DNA of 64,000 nucleotides from Lottiidibacillus patelloidae (GTDB lineage: Bacteria; Bacillota; Bacilli; Bacillales; SA5d-4), in the NCBI RefSeq assembly GCF_002262935.1, contig NZ_NPIA01000001.1:248001-312000 (forward strand). Direction: 5' to 3'. Numbering within the stretch: the stretch's first letter is position 1; each line of letters starts with the position of its first letter. Of the stretch, positions 7,714-16,573 are shown piece after piece. The notes beneath the pieces were generated by a model that did not search any database, was not told where the DNA came from, and saw only the letters and a list, made by a program, of their open reading frames with translations. The position numbers and the translations under genes are program-made.

Positions 7714-10700
7714 CGGTAGCGCCCCCATTTCCTTCTTTTTTTGAAGCAAATAGATGATAAACAACCGGAATGAAAATTAGAGTAATGAATGTAGCAAATC
7801 CTAATCCAAAAATAATGACGATAGCCATTGGTTGTTGTATTTCTGTTCCTTCTCCAAACCCTAATGAAAGAGGAATTAAACCTAGTATTGTAGTTAAAGC
7901 TGTCATTAAAATTGGTCGCAATCGTTTTGGACTTGCAGTAAGAATTGCTTCAATGCTGGAAGCACCACTTTTTCTTTCTTCATTAATAGAATCAACCAAA
8001 ACGATGGCATTGTTCACTACAACACCAGTTAAAATTAACACACCAATTAAAGAGCCAACACTAAATGGTGTAAACGTAATAAATTGACCAATAATGATAC
8101 CGATTATAGTTAAAGGCACAGAAAACATAATAATAAATGGAAACTTAAATGATTCAAACTGACCAGCCATCACCATATAAACTAGAACAACTGCAAGTAG
8201 CAATGCCATTGATAATTTAAAGAAAGCGTCGTTCATTTGCTCGTCTTGTCCGCCAAAAGATAATTTATATCCGCTTGGGAGAAGTGGTTTCACTTTGCTA
8301 GTTAAGCCTTCCTCAATCTCTTCCATCACCGAACCTAAGTCTCGATTTAAAAGCTGTCCAGTAATTGTAATTTGTCTTAAACGATCCGTTCGTGTTATTT
8401 GAACAGGGCCCTTTTCTTGCTTAATTGTAGCTACTGCATGGATCGGTACAGTTATGCCTAATGGTGAGGAGATTAATAAATCTTCAACATCATCGATAGT
8501 CATTGTTTCAGTGTTTTCAAGCGTAAGAATAATATTTAACTCATTACCATTTCTAGCAAGCTTACTAACCGCAATTCCATTTGTAGCTTCATTAATGATT
8601 TGTGCAATTTGTCCTGTTCCAATTCCATATTGAGCAGCTTTGTCACGATCAATTGAAACAGATATTTGTGGTGCTCCATCATCAAATGAAGAGCGTACTT
8701 CTCTAACTCCTTCAATTGAAGAAATTACTTTTATAGCTTCTTCAGATATTATTTTCATTGTTGGTAAGTCACTACCAACAAGTTTTATTGAAATTGGATC
8801 ACCAGAGAAGTTAGAATCACCAGCTGATATTTCCACTTCTAAATTTGGAATTTTTGCAGTTTCCTTGCGTAAGTATTCACCAATTTCTATATCTGACATG
8901 TTTCGTTCATTAATAGGTTTTAACAAGATGCTGAAGTTTGCGCGATTCGTTTCTGAACCAGCTCGTACGGAGAAGTTATTAGATCCTCCTACAGTAGCAT
9001 AAGCCAATTCAATTTCAGGCATGTTGTCTAAGAGTAATTGTACTTCTTCAGTTACTTCCAAAGTTTCCGAAAGAGATGAACCTGCTGGAAGTTTGAGTAC
9101 TAAATTCATAAAACTTTGATCTTGTGCAGGTAAAAACTCTCTGCCAATAAATGGTGTTAAACTTAATGTTATTACTAGTAAAGTTGTAGTAATAATAATT
9201 GTTTTCTTCGTGTTTTTTAAAGAGAGTCTCAGTAATAAACTGTAAACTTTAAGTAGTTTATTAAAATAAAGTTGAAACTTAGACTCCTTTGTCGTCGTCT
9301 TAATTAATAGAGAGGAAAGGAGCGGCACAATTATTAGTGCTGTAAATAAAGAAGCTATCAGTGAAAAAGAAATAACTAAAGCTAAAGGTTTAAAGAGTTG
9401 CGCGGCTAAACCATCGACAAATACGATTGGTAGAAAAACAACTACTGTCGTAATTGTTGAGGCTATAATTGCAGGCCCAACCTCTTTCGTACCTTGAATT
9501 GCTGCCTCTTTTAATGGTTTACCTTGTTGTCTTAATCGGAATATATTTTCTAAAATTACTATGGAATTATCGACCATCATACCAATTCCTAAGGCTAAAC
9601 CACCTAGAGTTAGTAGGTTAATCGTTAATCCATAAAAATACATGAAAATAAATGTCGTTAAGATGGAAACAGGTATCGACAGCCCAATAATAAACGTACT
9701 CCGCCAGTCTCTTAAAAATAAATATAAAATTGCACCAGCTAGAATGCTACCAATGATCATGTTCCAAGTAACAGCAGAGATAGACTTTTTAATGAACATA
9801 CTTTGATCAAAAATGGTTTTAATTTCTACGCCTTCGGGTAACTGTTTATTAAGAAGCTCTAGTTTTTCTGCAATTCGATTACTAACTTGAACAGTGTTGG
9901 CCTCAGATTGTTTTAAGATTGACAATCCAACACTAGGAACACCATTAAGAAAACTTTTTTGACTTCCAGAAGATAATGTTTCTTTAACAACAACAATTTT
10001 TTCTAACGGGACTGTACCAGATGCAGTAGGAATAGGTAATGTTTTGATATCATTTAACGATTGAAACGTACCAATAATCCTTACAGGAAACGTACTACCA
10101 GCATCTTCAATAATGCCGCCAGGGACAGTTATGTTTTCGCTTTGAATAATTTGTTTCAATTGTTGAACTGTAATTCCATACGAAGCAAGAGTGCTTGGGT
10201 TATAGCTTAGTTGAATTTCCCTTTCCACTCCACCTTCCACTGATATGGAAGCCACACCTTCGACAGAATCGAGCAACGGCTTTATATCATATTCAGCAAT
10301 TTTTTTGGCTTCTTCAACATTTCCGTTTTCTGTGCTAAGAGCGAGTTGAACGATTGGAAAATCACTCGGATCAAAACGAAGAACTCTAGGAGCAGCAACT
10401 CCTTGTGGGAGAAAGTCTCGCACAGAATCAAGTTTTTCGCGCATTTTTAAAGCAGCAAAGTCCATATCCGTTCCCCAATTGTAGGAAACTATGATTAAAG
10501 AGCCTCCCGTTCTTGAGATGGATGATATGCTTTCAACATTAGGTACAGTCCCTAAAATGTTCTCTAGAGGAGCAGTAACAAGTTGTTCAATCTCTTCAGG
10601 ACCGGCATTTTCATAAGTAACTGCAACTACGGCAACAGGAAATGTTAAATCTGGGAATAAGTCAATAGGGATGCTTTTTACAGAAACACTACCGATGATT

Positions 10701-10765
10701 AACATGAAAATAATGACCATGGCCATTGCTATTGGACGAACGACAGCTAACTTTGCTAAATTCAT
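7685..10765 (-). CDS. RND-family efflux transporter (AcrB/SwrC type)
   Basis: An inner-membrane proton-driven efflux pump of 1026 residues, the normal length. The N-terminal helix MNLAKLAVVRPIAMAMVIIF, the porter-domain motif ENAGPEEIEQLVTAPLE, and the second half of the internal duplication (GVVVNNAIVLVDSINEER, LRPILMTALTTILGLIPL) are all visible. Of the B. subtilis proteins I know, it most resembles SwrC (YerP), which exports surfactin-like compounds; the substrate here is not determined. It is 6 bp from the upstream adaptor gene and overlaps the downstream esterase. Confidence 0.92.
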   Translation of the reverse strand: MNLAKLAVVRPIAMAMVIIFMLIIGSVSVKSIPIDLFPDLTFPVAVVAVTYENAGPEEIEQLVTAPLENILGTVPNVESISSISRTGGSLIIVSYNWGTDMDFAALKMREKLDSVRDFLPQGVAAPRVLRFDPSDFPIVQLALSTENGNVEEAKKIAEYDIKPLLDSVEGVASISVEGGVEREIQLSYNPSTLASYGITVQQLKQIIQSENITVPGGIIEDAGSTFPVRIIGTFQSLNDIKTLPIPTASGTVPLEKIVVVKETLSSGSQKSFLNGVPSVGLSILKQSEANTVQVSNRIAEKLELLNKQLPEGVEIKTIFDQSMFIKKSISAVTWNMIIGSILAGAILYLFLRDWRSTFIIGLSIPVSILTTFIFMYFYGLTINLLTLGGLALGIGMMVDNSIVILENIFRLRQQGKPLKEAAIQGTKEVGPAIIASTITTVVVFLPIVFVDGLAAQLFKPLALVISFSLIASLFTALIIVPLLSSLLIKTTTKESKFQLYFNKLLKVYSLLLRLSLKNTKKTIIITTTLLVITLSLTPFIGREFLPAQDQSFMNLVLKLPAGSSLSETLEVTEEVQLLLDNMPEIELAYATVGGSNNFSVRAGSETNRANFSILLKPINERNMSDIEIGEYLRKETAKIPNLEVEISAGDSNFSGDPISIKLVGSDLPTMKIISEEAIKVISSIEGVREVRSSFDDGAPQISVSIDRDKAAQYGIGTGQIAQIINEATNGIAVSKLARNGNELNIILTLENTETMTIDDVEDLLISSPLGITVPIHAVATIKQEKGPVQITRTDRLRQITITGQLLNRDLGSVMEEIEEGLTSKVKPLLPSGYKLSFGGQDEQMNDAFFKLSMALLLAVVLVYMVMAGQFESFKFPFIIMFSVPLTIIGIIIGQFITFTPFSVGSLIGVLILTGVVVNNAIVLVDSINEERKSGASSIEAILTASPKRLRPILMTALTTILGLIPLSLGFGEGTEIQQPMAIVIIFGLGFATFITLIFIPVVYHLFASKKEGNGGATDEDIQTSYR

Positions 10766-10771
10766 CGGTTA

Positions 10772-11971
10772 TCACTCATTTCTAACTTGAATTGAAGCGT
10801 TGTTTGTTAGTCTTTCCTTGCCATTAGTGATGACTAACTGACCATTCGTTAAGCCAGCTAAAATTTGAACAAGGTCACCGCTTCTAAAACCAAGCGTAAC
10901 TTTTTGTTTTATTGCTTTGTTATCTTCTGCGATGTATACAAATGTTTCATCATTATCGTAAATAATTGCATCGGCAGAAATTACTAACGCATGTTGGATT
11001 TCATCAATAGTTAAATTTGCAGTCGCTTTCATTCCACCTTTTATTAAACTATCACTGTTAGCAAGAGGTATTTGAATTTGAAATGCATTCGTTCTAACGT
11101 CTGCTGTAGGTGAAACAGTTGTGACTTTGCCAGAGAACATTTCATTTACACCTTCAAAAGAAACGGTTGCTGGCATGCCTTGTGCTACTTTAGAAATTTG
11201 AAAACTATTAAGTTGAAAAGTTGCATATATAGGATCTATTTGAATGATTATTGCTAAAGGTGAGTTTGGTAGTGCAACACCGTTTTCAAAAACATTTACT
11301 TCAGAAATGTACCCTGATATTGGTGCTTTAATAGTCATATTTTCTAATAGTAATTCTGCTTGCTTTAGCTTTTGTTTTGCTTCCAGTAATTGCGCTTCTA
11401 ATTGATACATTGAAACGCCAGTACCTTGTTGTAAGAGAGCTGCTGCTTGCGCAACTTGAGCTTGTTTTAACGAAACTTCTAACGTGCTCTGAGCTAAGTC
11501 TAATGCGGTAACTGCACCTGTCTCTAAGCCTTCAAGCAATGCTTGGGAACGTTTTAAAGCTTCATTTAGCTCTTGTTGTAGTTGTTCAAATTGCTGGAGT
11601 GCCTGCTCGCCTCTTGAGGAATCTGTTGCATTGACGAGTTGCTCTAGTTGAATGACGGACTTTTTAGCTAAATCATATTGCTCCTGAGCCGCTTCTTTAT
11701 TTAACGTAATTAAAGTGTCGTCTTTAGACACTTTGTCGCCGACCTTAATGGAAACGGTCTCAACTAGTGACGGGGTTTGTGTAATGATCGGATAAATGAC
11801 TCCTGGAGTAGCTAGACCCGTAAGTTCAATAGTTTCGGACAATTCTTTTTTTTCTACTTTCATAACATCAACAGGAATCACTTGCTTATCTATTTTTTCG
11901 CTAGTAATTTCCTTTGAGCTACAGCTAATTAGAAAAGAAGTAAAAAATAATAAGAAAATTAGTTTTTTCAA
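10772..11971 (-). CDS. RND efflux periplasmic-adaptor-type lipoprotein (HlyD/MFP family)
   Basis: A 399-residue membrane-fusion/adaptor protein that works with the RND pump encoded 6 bp downstream. The N-terminus is a lipoprotein signal with lipobox LISC (Cys about 17), so it would be anchored on the outer face of the membrane. Two lipoyl-like halves (VSIKVGDKVSKDDTLITL and APISGYISEVNVFENGVAL) flank a long Gln/Leu-rich coiled-coil hairpin at about residues 90-210. The beta-barrel part follows (GMPATVSFEGV, GGMKATANLTI). The start has GAGGTGAG upstream. It is the first gene of the efflux operon. Confidence 0.9.
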   Translation of the reverse strand: MKKLIFLLFFTSFLISCSSKEITSEKIDKQVIPVDVMKVEKKELSETIELTGLATPGVIYPIITQTPSLVETVSIKVGDKVSKDDTLITLNKEAAQEQYDLAKKSVIQLEQLVNATDSSRGEQALQQFEQLQQELNEALKRSQALLEGLETGAVTALDLAQSTLEVSLKQAQVAQAAALLQQGTGVSMYQLEAQLLEAKQKLKQAELLLENMTIKAPISGYISEVNVFENGVALPNSPLAIIIQIDPIYATFQLNSFQISKVAQGMPATVSFEGVNEMFSGKVTTVSPTADVRTNAFQIQIPLANSDSLIKGGMKATANLTIDEIQHALVISADAIIYDNDETFVYIAEDNKAIKQKVTLGFRSGDLVQILAGLTNGQLVITNGKERLTNNASIQVRNE

Positions 11972-11992
11972 TTTTACTCACCTCTAGAAAAA

Positions 11993-12018
11993 TGTATCAT
12001 TCATTGCTAAATGATACA
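11993..12018. promoter_or_regulatory. Inverted repeat upstream of efflux operon
   Basis: Nine-base arms TGTATCATT and AATGATACA with an 8-base spacer, 22 bp upstream of the adaptor gene start. As DNA it resembles a dimeric repressor site. Read on the minus strand the hairpin is followed by five Ts, so an attenuator is also possible. No regulator gene is adjacent. Confidence 0.5.
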
Positions 12019-12036
12019 AAGATTATGCACCAAAAG

Positions 12037-12055
12037 TACTACATATTTAGTAGTA
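12037..12055. promoter_or_regulatory. Inverted repeat TACTAC-N7-GTAGTA between efflux operon and spx
   Basis: Perfect 6-base arms with a 7-base spacer in the divergent spacer. It is reminiscent of MarR/DUF24 (YodB-type) operators of the TACT...AGTA kind, and YodB is known to control a B. subtilis spx promoter. The assignment is only by resemblance, and it lies about 70 bp upstream of the best spx -10 box. Confidence 0.4.
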
Positions 12056-12100
12056 GACCTATTTATTTTGTACAATTTTTAGCATATGTGGGAAATCCCC

Positions 12101-12129
12101 TATTCATTCACTACAATCTATTGTATAAT
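12101..12129 (+). promoter_or_regulatory. Probable sigma-A promoter of spx
   Basis: A perfect -10 TATAAT at 12124-12129 lies about 90 bp upstream of spx. The -35 is weak (TATTCA at 12101, 17-base spacer), which would fit a regulated promoter. The rest of the 245-bp spacer is AT-rich with no ORF. Confidence 0.5.
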
Positions 12130-12216
12130 GAGTATAAGTTATTTAATTAAAATTATTTTAATTTAATTATTAAAATAAAATATATATCTAATCTTGATGA
12201 GGAGTGAGAAAACTGT

Positions 12217-12612
12217 ATGGTAACCTTATATACTTCTCCTAGTTGTACATCATGTCGTAAGGCTAAAGCATGGTTAGAAGAACACAATATTTCTTATAAA
12301 GAACGTAACATTTTCTCTGAACCACTATCGATTGAGGAAACGAAAGAAATACTTCGTATGACTGAGGATGGAACAGATGAAATAATCTCAACTCGATCTA
12401 AAACATTTCAAGAGTTGAATGTAAATTTAGAAAGTATGCCGCTTCAAGAGCTGTATAAACTAATCAATAAAAATCCTGGTTTACTTCGTCGCCCAATTTT
12501 AATCGATGAAAAACGCTTGCAAGTTGGTTATAACGAAGACGAAATTCGTCGTTTCCTTCCAAGAAAGGTTCGTACATTCCAATTACTTGAAGCACAAAGA
12601 CTTGCAAATTAA
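12217..12612 (+). CDS. spx: Transcriptional regulator Spx
   Basis: Spx binds the RNA polymerase alpha C-terminal domain and redirects transcription during disulfide stress. The 131-residue protein has the ArsC-like fold with the CxxC redox switch at Cys10/Cys13 ([11 protein letters not shown]). The central [19 protein letters not shown] and the C-terminal basic region RRFLPRKVR are present. Spx is normally degraded by ClpXP with the adaptor YjbH, whose gene is also in this window (21567-22484). The start ATG 12217 is preceded by GAGGAGTGAG. A strong bidirectional terminator follows. Confidence 0.97.
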   Translation: MVTLYTSPSCTSCRKAKAWLEEHNISYKERNIFSEPLSIEETKEILRMTEDGTDEIISTRSKTFQELNVNLESMPLQELYKLINKNPGLLRRPILIDEKRLQVGYNEDEIRRFLPRKVRTFQLLEAQRLAN

Positions 12613-12630
12613 TTTCGAATGAATAAAAAA

Positions 12631-12668
12631 AACAACCGTCTACCTTTATTGGTAGGCGGTTGTTTTAA
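12631..12668. terminator. Bidirectional terminator between spx and yjbE
   Basis: Fourteen-base stem AACAACCGTCTACC with GGTAGGCGGTTGTT, loop of six bases, T run on the plus strand and A run on the other side. It serves both converging genes. Confidence 0.9.
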
Positions 12669-12685
12669 TACCTCTTTAATTGAAG

Positions 12686-13345
12686 TTAGGCAGCTTTCAT
12701 TTTATTAACTAAGTACCCAGCTATTAGTGTACCGATAATAATTAACGATTGTAACGAGTATGAAAGGACACTGTTTTCAAATATGTAATGTAGTTTTTCT
12801 TCATGGACAATCATTTTCGCGGCAGTGAAAGCTAAAATCGCAGAACCTGCATATACTAATAATGGAAAGCGTTCTAATCCGTATAAAATGATTTTACTTC
12901 CCCAGATAATGATTGGAACCGAGAATAATAAACCGAAGATTACTAAGTAAATATTATTATCTGCTGCACCGGCTACAGCAAGGACATTATCAAATGCCAT
13001 TACGATATCAGCGAATACAATTGTTTTTATGGCAGCTGCTATCGTCGTACCACCTTTAATGTTTGCTTCATCCTCTTGGTCTACTAAAAGCTTATATGCT
13101 ATGTAGATTAACAATAGTCCACCTACTAAACGTAAGTAAGGGATCATTAATAAGTAAACTGCAATAATAGTTAGGAAAATACGAACAATAATTGCAAGAC
13201 CTGTTCCGAATAGAATAGCTTTATTTCGCTGATCTTCAGGTAAATTACGGCTAGCCAAAGCAATAACGATTGCATTATCTCCACCGAGGACGATGTCAAT
13301 CGCAATGATAGTAAATAAGGCTATCAAAAATTCTGTTTCAAACAA
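12686..13345 (-). CDS. yjbE: TerC-family integral membrane protein YjbE
   Basis: A polytopic membrane protein of 219 residues in the TerC/YjbE family. Members have been linked to manganese export or metal homeostasis. The conserved acidic intramembrane motifs are visible: DIVLGGDNAIVIALA near residue 20 and DIVMAFDNVLAVAGA near residue 115. About seven hydrophobic segments can be counted. The gene keeps its B. subtilis position between spx and mecA but converges on spx here. A GGAGGAA site precedes ATG 13345. The 226 bp between it and mecA hold both promoters; I see no further feature there. Confidence 0.88.
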   Translation of the reverse strand: MFETEFLIALFTIIAIDIVLGGDNAIVIALASRNLPEDQRNKAILFGTGLAIIVRIFLTIIAVYLLMIPYLRLVGGLLLIYIAYKLLVDQEDEANIKGGTTIAAAIKTIVFADIVMAFDNVLAVAGAADNNIYLVIFGLLFSVPIIIWGSKIILYGLERFPLLVYAGSAILAFTAAKMIVHEEKLHYIFENSVLSYSLQSLIIIGTLIAGYLVNKMKAA

Positions 13346-13571
13346 TGGATTAGTTCCTCCTTATGTAATTAAGGTGTCTATAGCTTTCCGAATTATAAGT
13401 TAAATAGTAGTACAAGTCAAGAAATGGCCTCTTTCAAAAAATAGATAATTCATTTATTTCCATTCTGTTTTGTTTTATCATAAAATAGGAACAAGTAGCA
13501 GATGAATGCAATTAGATGTAATCGAATTCTCTTCTGTAACAAATACAAAATGAGGAAGGGAGCGAGAAGAG

Positions 13572-14267
13572 ATGGAAATAGAACGCATTAACGATAATAC
13601 AGTTAAATTTTATATTTCTTATGGTGATATTGAAGAGCGTGGCTTTGATCGCGAAGAAATATGGCAAAATAGAGAAAGAGGAGAAGAACTCTTTTGGGAA
13701 ATGATGGATGAGGTAAATGAAGAAGAAGAATTTACTGTCGAAGGTCCGTTATGGATACAAGTGCAAGCATTAGAAAAAGGCTTAGAAATGACCGTGACAA
13801 GGGCAACACTTTCTGAAGATGGTTCGAAAATAGAAGTACCTTTAGATGGTGATAAGCAAATAGATGTTCCAGTTCATGAAAAAATAGAATCGCTGCTTGA
13901 TAAACAGTTTGGTAATCAAGATGACGATGATGACTTGGATCATGAGGAATCTGACCTTGAAGATGAGGAAGAAATGTTACAATTTTTACTTTCTTTTCAA
14001 GATTTCGAAGATGTACTTTCCTTAAGTGAACAAGTTTCGGTGAAGAGTGAGGAAGTAGAGAACAATTTATATGTGATGGATAATATTTATTATTTAGATA
14101 TCACTTTTCAGGAAACGATGCCAGCTAAACTACAAGATGATATATTAAGTCAAATGCTTGAATATGGAGTAGAGACATCTGTAACTATCCATCTCGTCCA
14201 AGAGTATGGAAAGTTATTAATTGCTGGTGATGCATTATCGGAATTAAAAGGACATTTCTCAAAATAA
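13572..14267 (+). CDS. mecA: ClpC adaptor protein MecA
   Basis: MecA targets proteins such as ComK to the ClpCP protease and helps ClpC assemble. The 231-residue protein has the N-terminal target-binding domain (MEIERINDNTVKFYISYGD, then DIEERGFDREEIW). An acidic linker rich in Asp follows at about residues 115-135. The C-terminal ClpC-binding domain contains FQDFEDVLSLSEQ and LLIAGDALSELKGHF. The start has GGAAGGGAG upstream. A terminator follows at once, so the gene is monocistronic. Confidence 0.94.
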   Translation: MEIERINDNTVKFYISYGDIEERGFDREEIWQNRERGEELFWEMMDEVNEEEEFTVEGPLWIQVQALEKGLEMTVTRATLSEDGSKIEVPLDGDKQIDVPVHEKIESLLDKQFGNQDDDDDLDHEESDLEDEEEMLQFLLSFQDFEDVLSLSEQVSVKSEEVENNLYVMDNIYYLDITFQETMPAKLQDDILSQMLEYGVETSVTIHLVQEYGKLLIAGDALSELKGHFSK

Positions 14268-14271
14268 ATAT

Positions 14272-14303
14272 AAAGCCGATTTCTGTTGGAAGTCGGTTTT
14301 TTT
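14272..14303 (+). terminator. Intrinsic terminator after mecA
   Basis: Stem AAGCCGATTTC with GGAAGTCGGTTT (one bulge) and a seven-T tail. Confidence 0.85.
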
Positions 14304-14334
14304 ACATTTATTATAGTAAGGGTTGATTTTCCTG

Positions 14335-15867
14335 ATGAAAAACTACATAAAAATAATTATTTTTACAGTAGGTATCATAACAGTCATGCTTTTCGTTGAA
14401 GATGAATGGCATATCGGTAACTGGGTGCTTAGTTCTTTTAGTGTTTTATTCTCTTTATCCGCTTTTTTCATTAGTATTGTCATATTCTTTGAAAATCGAA
14501 ATCCTGCAAAAACATTAACTTGGCTGATCGTTTTAGCGGTTTTCCCTGTTGTCGGTTTCTTTTTTTACCTTCTATTTGGGCGGAACTTCAGAAAGAAAAG
14601 ACTTTTCCGCAAAAAGGGTATGATCGATGAGGAAGCATTTTCAATGATTGTCGGTGATAAAAAAATTACAGATGAAAAAGTTAAAGGTTTGGATGACGTC
14701 GAGAAAAAAGTTATCCATTTAGCGAACAATCTATCAAAAAGTCCGGTTACATTTAATACATATACTTCCGTTTTAACAAATGGGAAAGAGACGTATGAAG
14801 AAATTTTTGAGGCGATTAGAATTGCAAAGGATCATATTCATCTAGAATATTATATTGTTCGTGACGATGAAGTTGGAATTCGCTTAAAAGAAGCTCTAAT
14901 TCTAAAAGCACGTGAAGGAGTGAAAGTTCGTTTCTTATATGATGCTGTTGGTTCTTGGAAACTATCTCAAAGTTATTTGAATGAGTTAGTGGCTAATGGA
15001 GTTGAGATGGTAGCATTTTCTCCAGTAAAGCTTCCGATTATTACACATAAAGCTAATTTTAGAAACCACCGAAAAATAATAGTGATCGATGGGTACATCG
15101 GCTTTGTAGGTGGACTTAATATAGGTAAGGAATATTTAGGAAAAGATGCCAACTTTGGTTTTTGGCGTGATACGCATTTGTTGTTAAAAGGAGAAGGCGT
15201 TCGTACACTGCAGATAATTTTCTTACAAGACTGGTATTATATGACTGGCCATATGAATTTAACGGAACGCTATATAAAAGGAAACAATACTGAAAAAGGT
15301 AGTGAAAACGATCAACAAATAGGTGGTGTTCAATTAATTGCAGGTGGTCCAGATAGTGAGTGGGACACGATAAAAGACTTGTTTTTTGCAATGATTGTTT
15401 CTGCGAGGAAATCAATATCGATTTGTACCCCTTATTTCATCCCAGACGATGACATTTTTTCTGCCTTAAAAATAGCTGCCTTGAGTGGAATTAGAGTAAA
15501 TGTTATTGTTCCAGCTCGTCCTGATAAGCGTACTGTCTTTTATGCTTCACGCTCCTATTTTCCTGAACTTCTCGAAGCGGGGGTAAATATTTACGAATAC
15601 AACAAAGGTTTTTTACATAGTAAAATAATTATTGTAGACGATCAACTTGCATCGATAGGGACAGCTAATATGGACATGAGAAGCTTCCATTTAAACTTTG
15701 AAGTAAATGCTTTCTTATATAAAACAGAAAGTATAGAAACATTAGTGAAGGATTTCAAAAATGACCTTACAAACTCGCAAAAATTAGAGTTGGATAAGTT
15801 TTCATATCGTCCATATTGGATGAGGCTGATCGAATCGCTTGCAAGATTATTATCCCCATTGTTGTAA
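14335..15867 (+). CDS. cls: Cardiolipin synthase
   Basis: This enzyme joins two phosphatidylglycerol molecules into cardiolipin in the membrane. Two phospholipase-D HKD motifs are present: NHRKIIVIDGYIGFVGGLN in the middle and HSKIIIVDDQLASIGTANMD near the C-terminus. The first 70 residues carry two or three hydrophobic helices (IIIFTVGIITVMLF, FSVLFSLSAFFISIVIFF, WLIVLAVFPVVGFFFYLLFG), as usual. I start it at ATG 14335 (510 residues); an upstream in-frame TTG at 14323 is possible. The ribosome site is modest (AAGGG, about 12 bases upstream). A terminator follows. Confidence 0.94.
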   Translation: MKNYIKIIIFTVGIITVMLFVEDEWHIGNWVLSSFSVLFSLSAFFISIVIFFENRNPAKTLTWLIVLAVFPVVGFFFYLLFGRNFRKKRLFRKKGMIDEEAFSMIVGDKKITDEKVKGLDDVEKKVIHLANNLSKSPVTFNTYTSVLTNGKETYEEIFEAIRIAKDHIHLEYYIVRDDEVGIRLKEALILKAREGVKVRFLYDAVGSWKLSQSYLNELVANGVEMVAFSPVKLPIITHKANFRNHRKIIVIDGYIGFVGGLNIGKEYLGKDANFGFWRDTHLLLKGEGVRTLQIIFLQDWYYMTGHMNLTERYIKGNNTEKGSENDQQIGGVQLIAGGPDSEWDTIKDLFFAMIVSARKSISICTPYFIPDDDIFSALKIAALSGIRVNVIVPARPDKRTVFYASRSYFPELLEAGVNIYEYNKGFLHSKIIIVDDQLASIGTANMDMRSFHLNFEVNAFLYKTESIETLVKDFKNDLTNSQKLELDKFSYRPYWMRLIESLARLLSPLL

Positions 15868-15926
15868 AAATAGAAAAATCTAGGAAATAATCTAAAAATA
15901 TTCTAATATAAAAGTACCTGTAACTT

Positions 15927-15956
15927 AAAGCACTTGTTCAAAGTGCTTTTTTTTTA
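15927..15956 (+). terminator. Intrinsic terminator after cls
   Basis: Nine-base stem AAAGCACTT with AAGTGCTTT, five-base loop, then a run of Ts. Confidence 0.85.
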
Positions 15957-15974
15957 TAAAAAATTTAAGTTAAG

Positions 15975-16000
15975 TGAAAGATTTGAAGTTTACATACGTC
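15975..16000 (+). promoter_or_regulatory. ECF-sigma-type promoter (probable autoregulation)
   Basis: TGAAAG (15975-15980), exactly 16 bases, then CGTC (15997-16000). This matches the Bacillus ECF pattern TGAAAC-N16-CGTC with one mismatch. It lies 49 bp upstream of the ECF sigma gene, as expected for an autoregulated sigma factor. Confidence 0.7.
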
Positions 16001-16048
16001 TAATAGTTAGAACATGATAGCCAAGTACAGATAAAGGGGGAGAAAGAT

Positions 16049-16573
16049 TTGGAGAGGATTTCTTCATGGTTTGAAAATTATAGTGATGATATCTATCATT
16101 ACCTCGTCTATTATACCGGTAGAAAAGATGTTGAGGATCTAGTTCAAGAAGTGTTTATAAAAGCAATGAAAGGAATTGATGGGTATAAAGGAAGTTCTTC
16201 ACCAAAGACATGGTTAATTTCCATTGCCAGAAATACGGCAATTACTGAAATAAGAAAACAGAAAGTATTGCGTTTTGTACCTTTTGCTGAGGGGATAGAG
16301 ATAAAGGATGAACGAAAAATCAATCCTGAAATAATCTCGGAAGAAAAAGAAACATACGCTAGCTTATTACGTGCTATATCGAAACTGAGAAAGCCATATC
16401 GAGATGTCATTTTATTAAGAAAGATTAGTGAACTTAATGTAGAAGAAACGGCAGCTGTTTTAGGGTGGAAGGTTGAAAAAGTAAATCTTACACTACATCG
16501 TGCTCTAAAAGCGTTAGAAAAGGAATTAAGTACGAAAAATGGAGGCGATCATTTTGAAGAAAGCTTGGGATAA
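16049..16573 (+). CDS. ECF-family RNA polymerase sigma factor
   Basis: A 174-residue sigma-70 protein with only regions 2 and 4. Region 2 is seen as DVEDLVQEVFIKAMKGIDGY and TWLISIARNTAITEIRKQK. Region 4 is seen as LRKPYRDVILLRKISELNVEETAAVLGW followed by the helix-turn-helix KVNLTLHRALKALEKEL. Start TTG 16049 is chosen because AAGGGGGAG lies just upstream. The downstream membrane protein gene overlaps it by 20 bp and is probably its anti-sigma or sensor partner. It is in the same broad group as SigX/SigW/SigM, but I cannot assign a name. Confidence 0.88.
   Translation: MERISSWFENYSDDIYHYLVYYTGRKDVEDLVQEVFIKAMKGIDGYKGSSSPKTWLISIARNTAITEIRKQKVLRFVPFAEGIEIKDERKINPEIISEEKETYASLLRAISKLRKPYRDVILLRKISELNVEETAAVLGWKVEKVNLTLHRALKALEKELSTKNGGDHFEESLG

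Noticed and set aside
7770-9002. Plus-strand frames opposite the RND transporter gene (7770-8087 and 8640-9002)
   Set aside because: Antisense shadows of a clear 1026-residue transporter; no ribosome sites.
6985-11971. Efflux block as a recently acquired mobile island
   Set aside because: No integrase, insertion sequence or flanking repeats are seen, and base composition looks like the surroundings, so transfer is not supported beyond the change in gene order.
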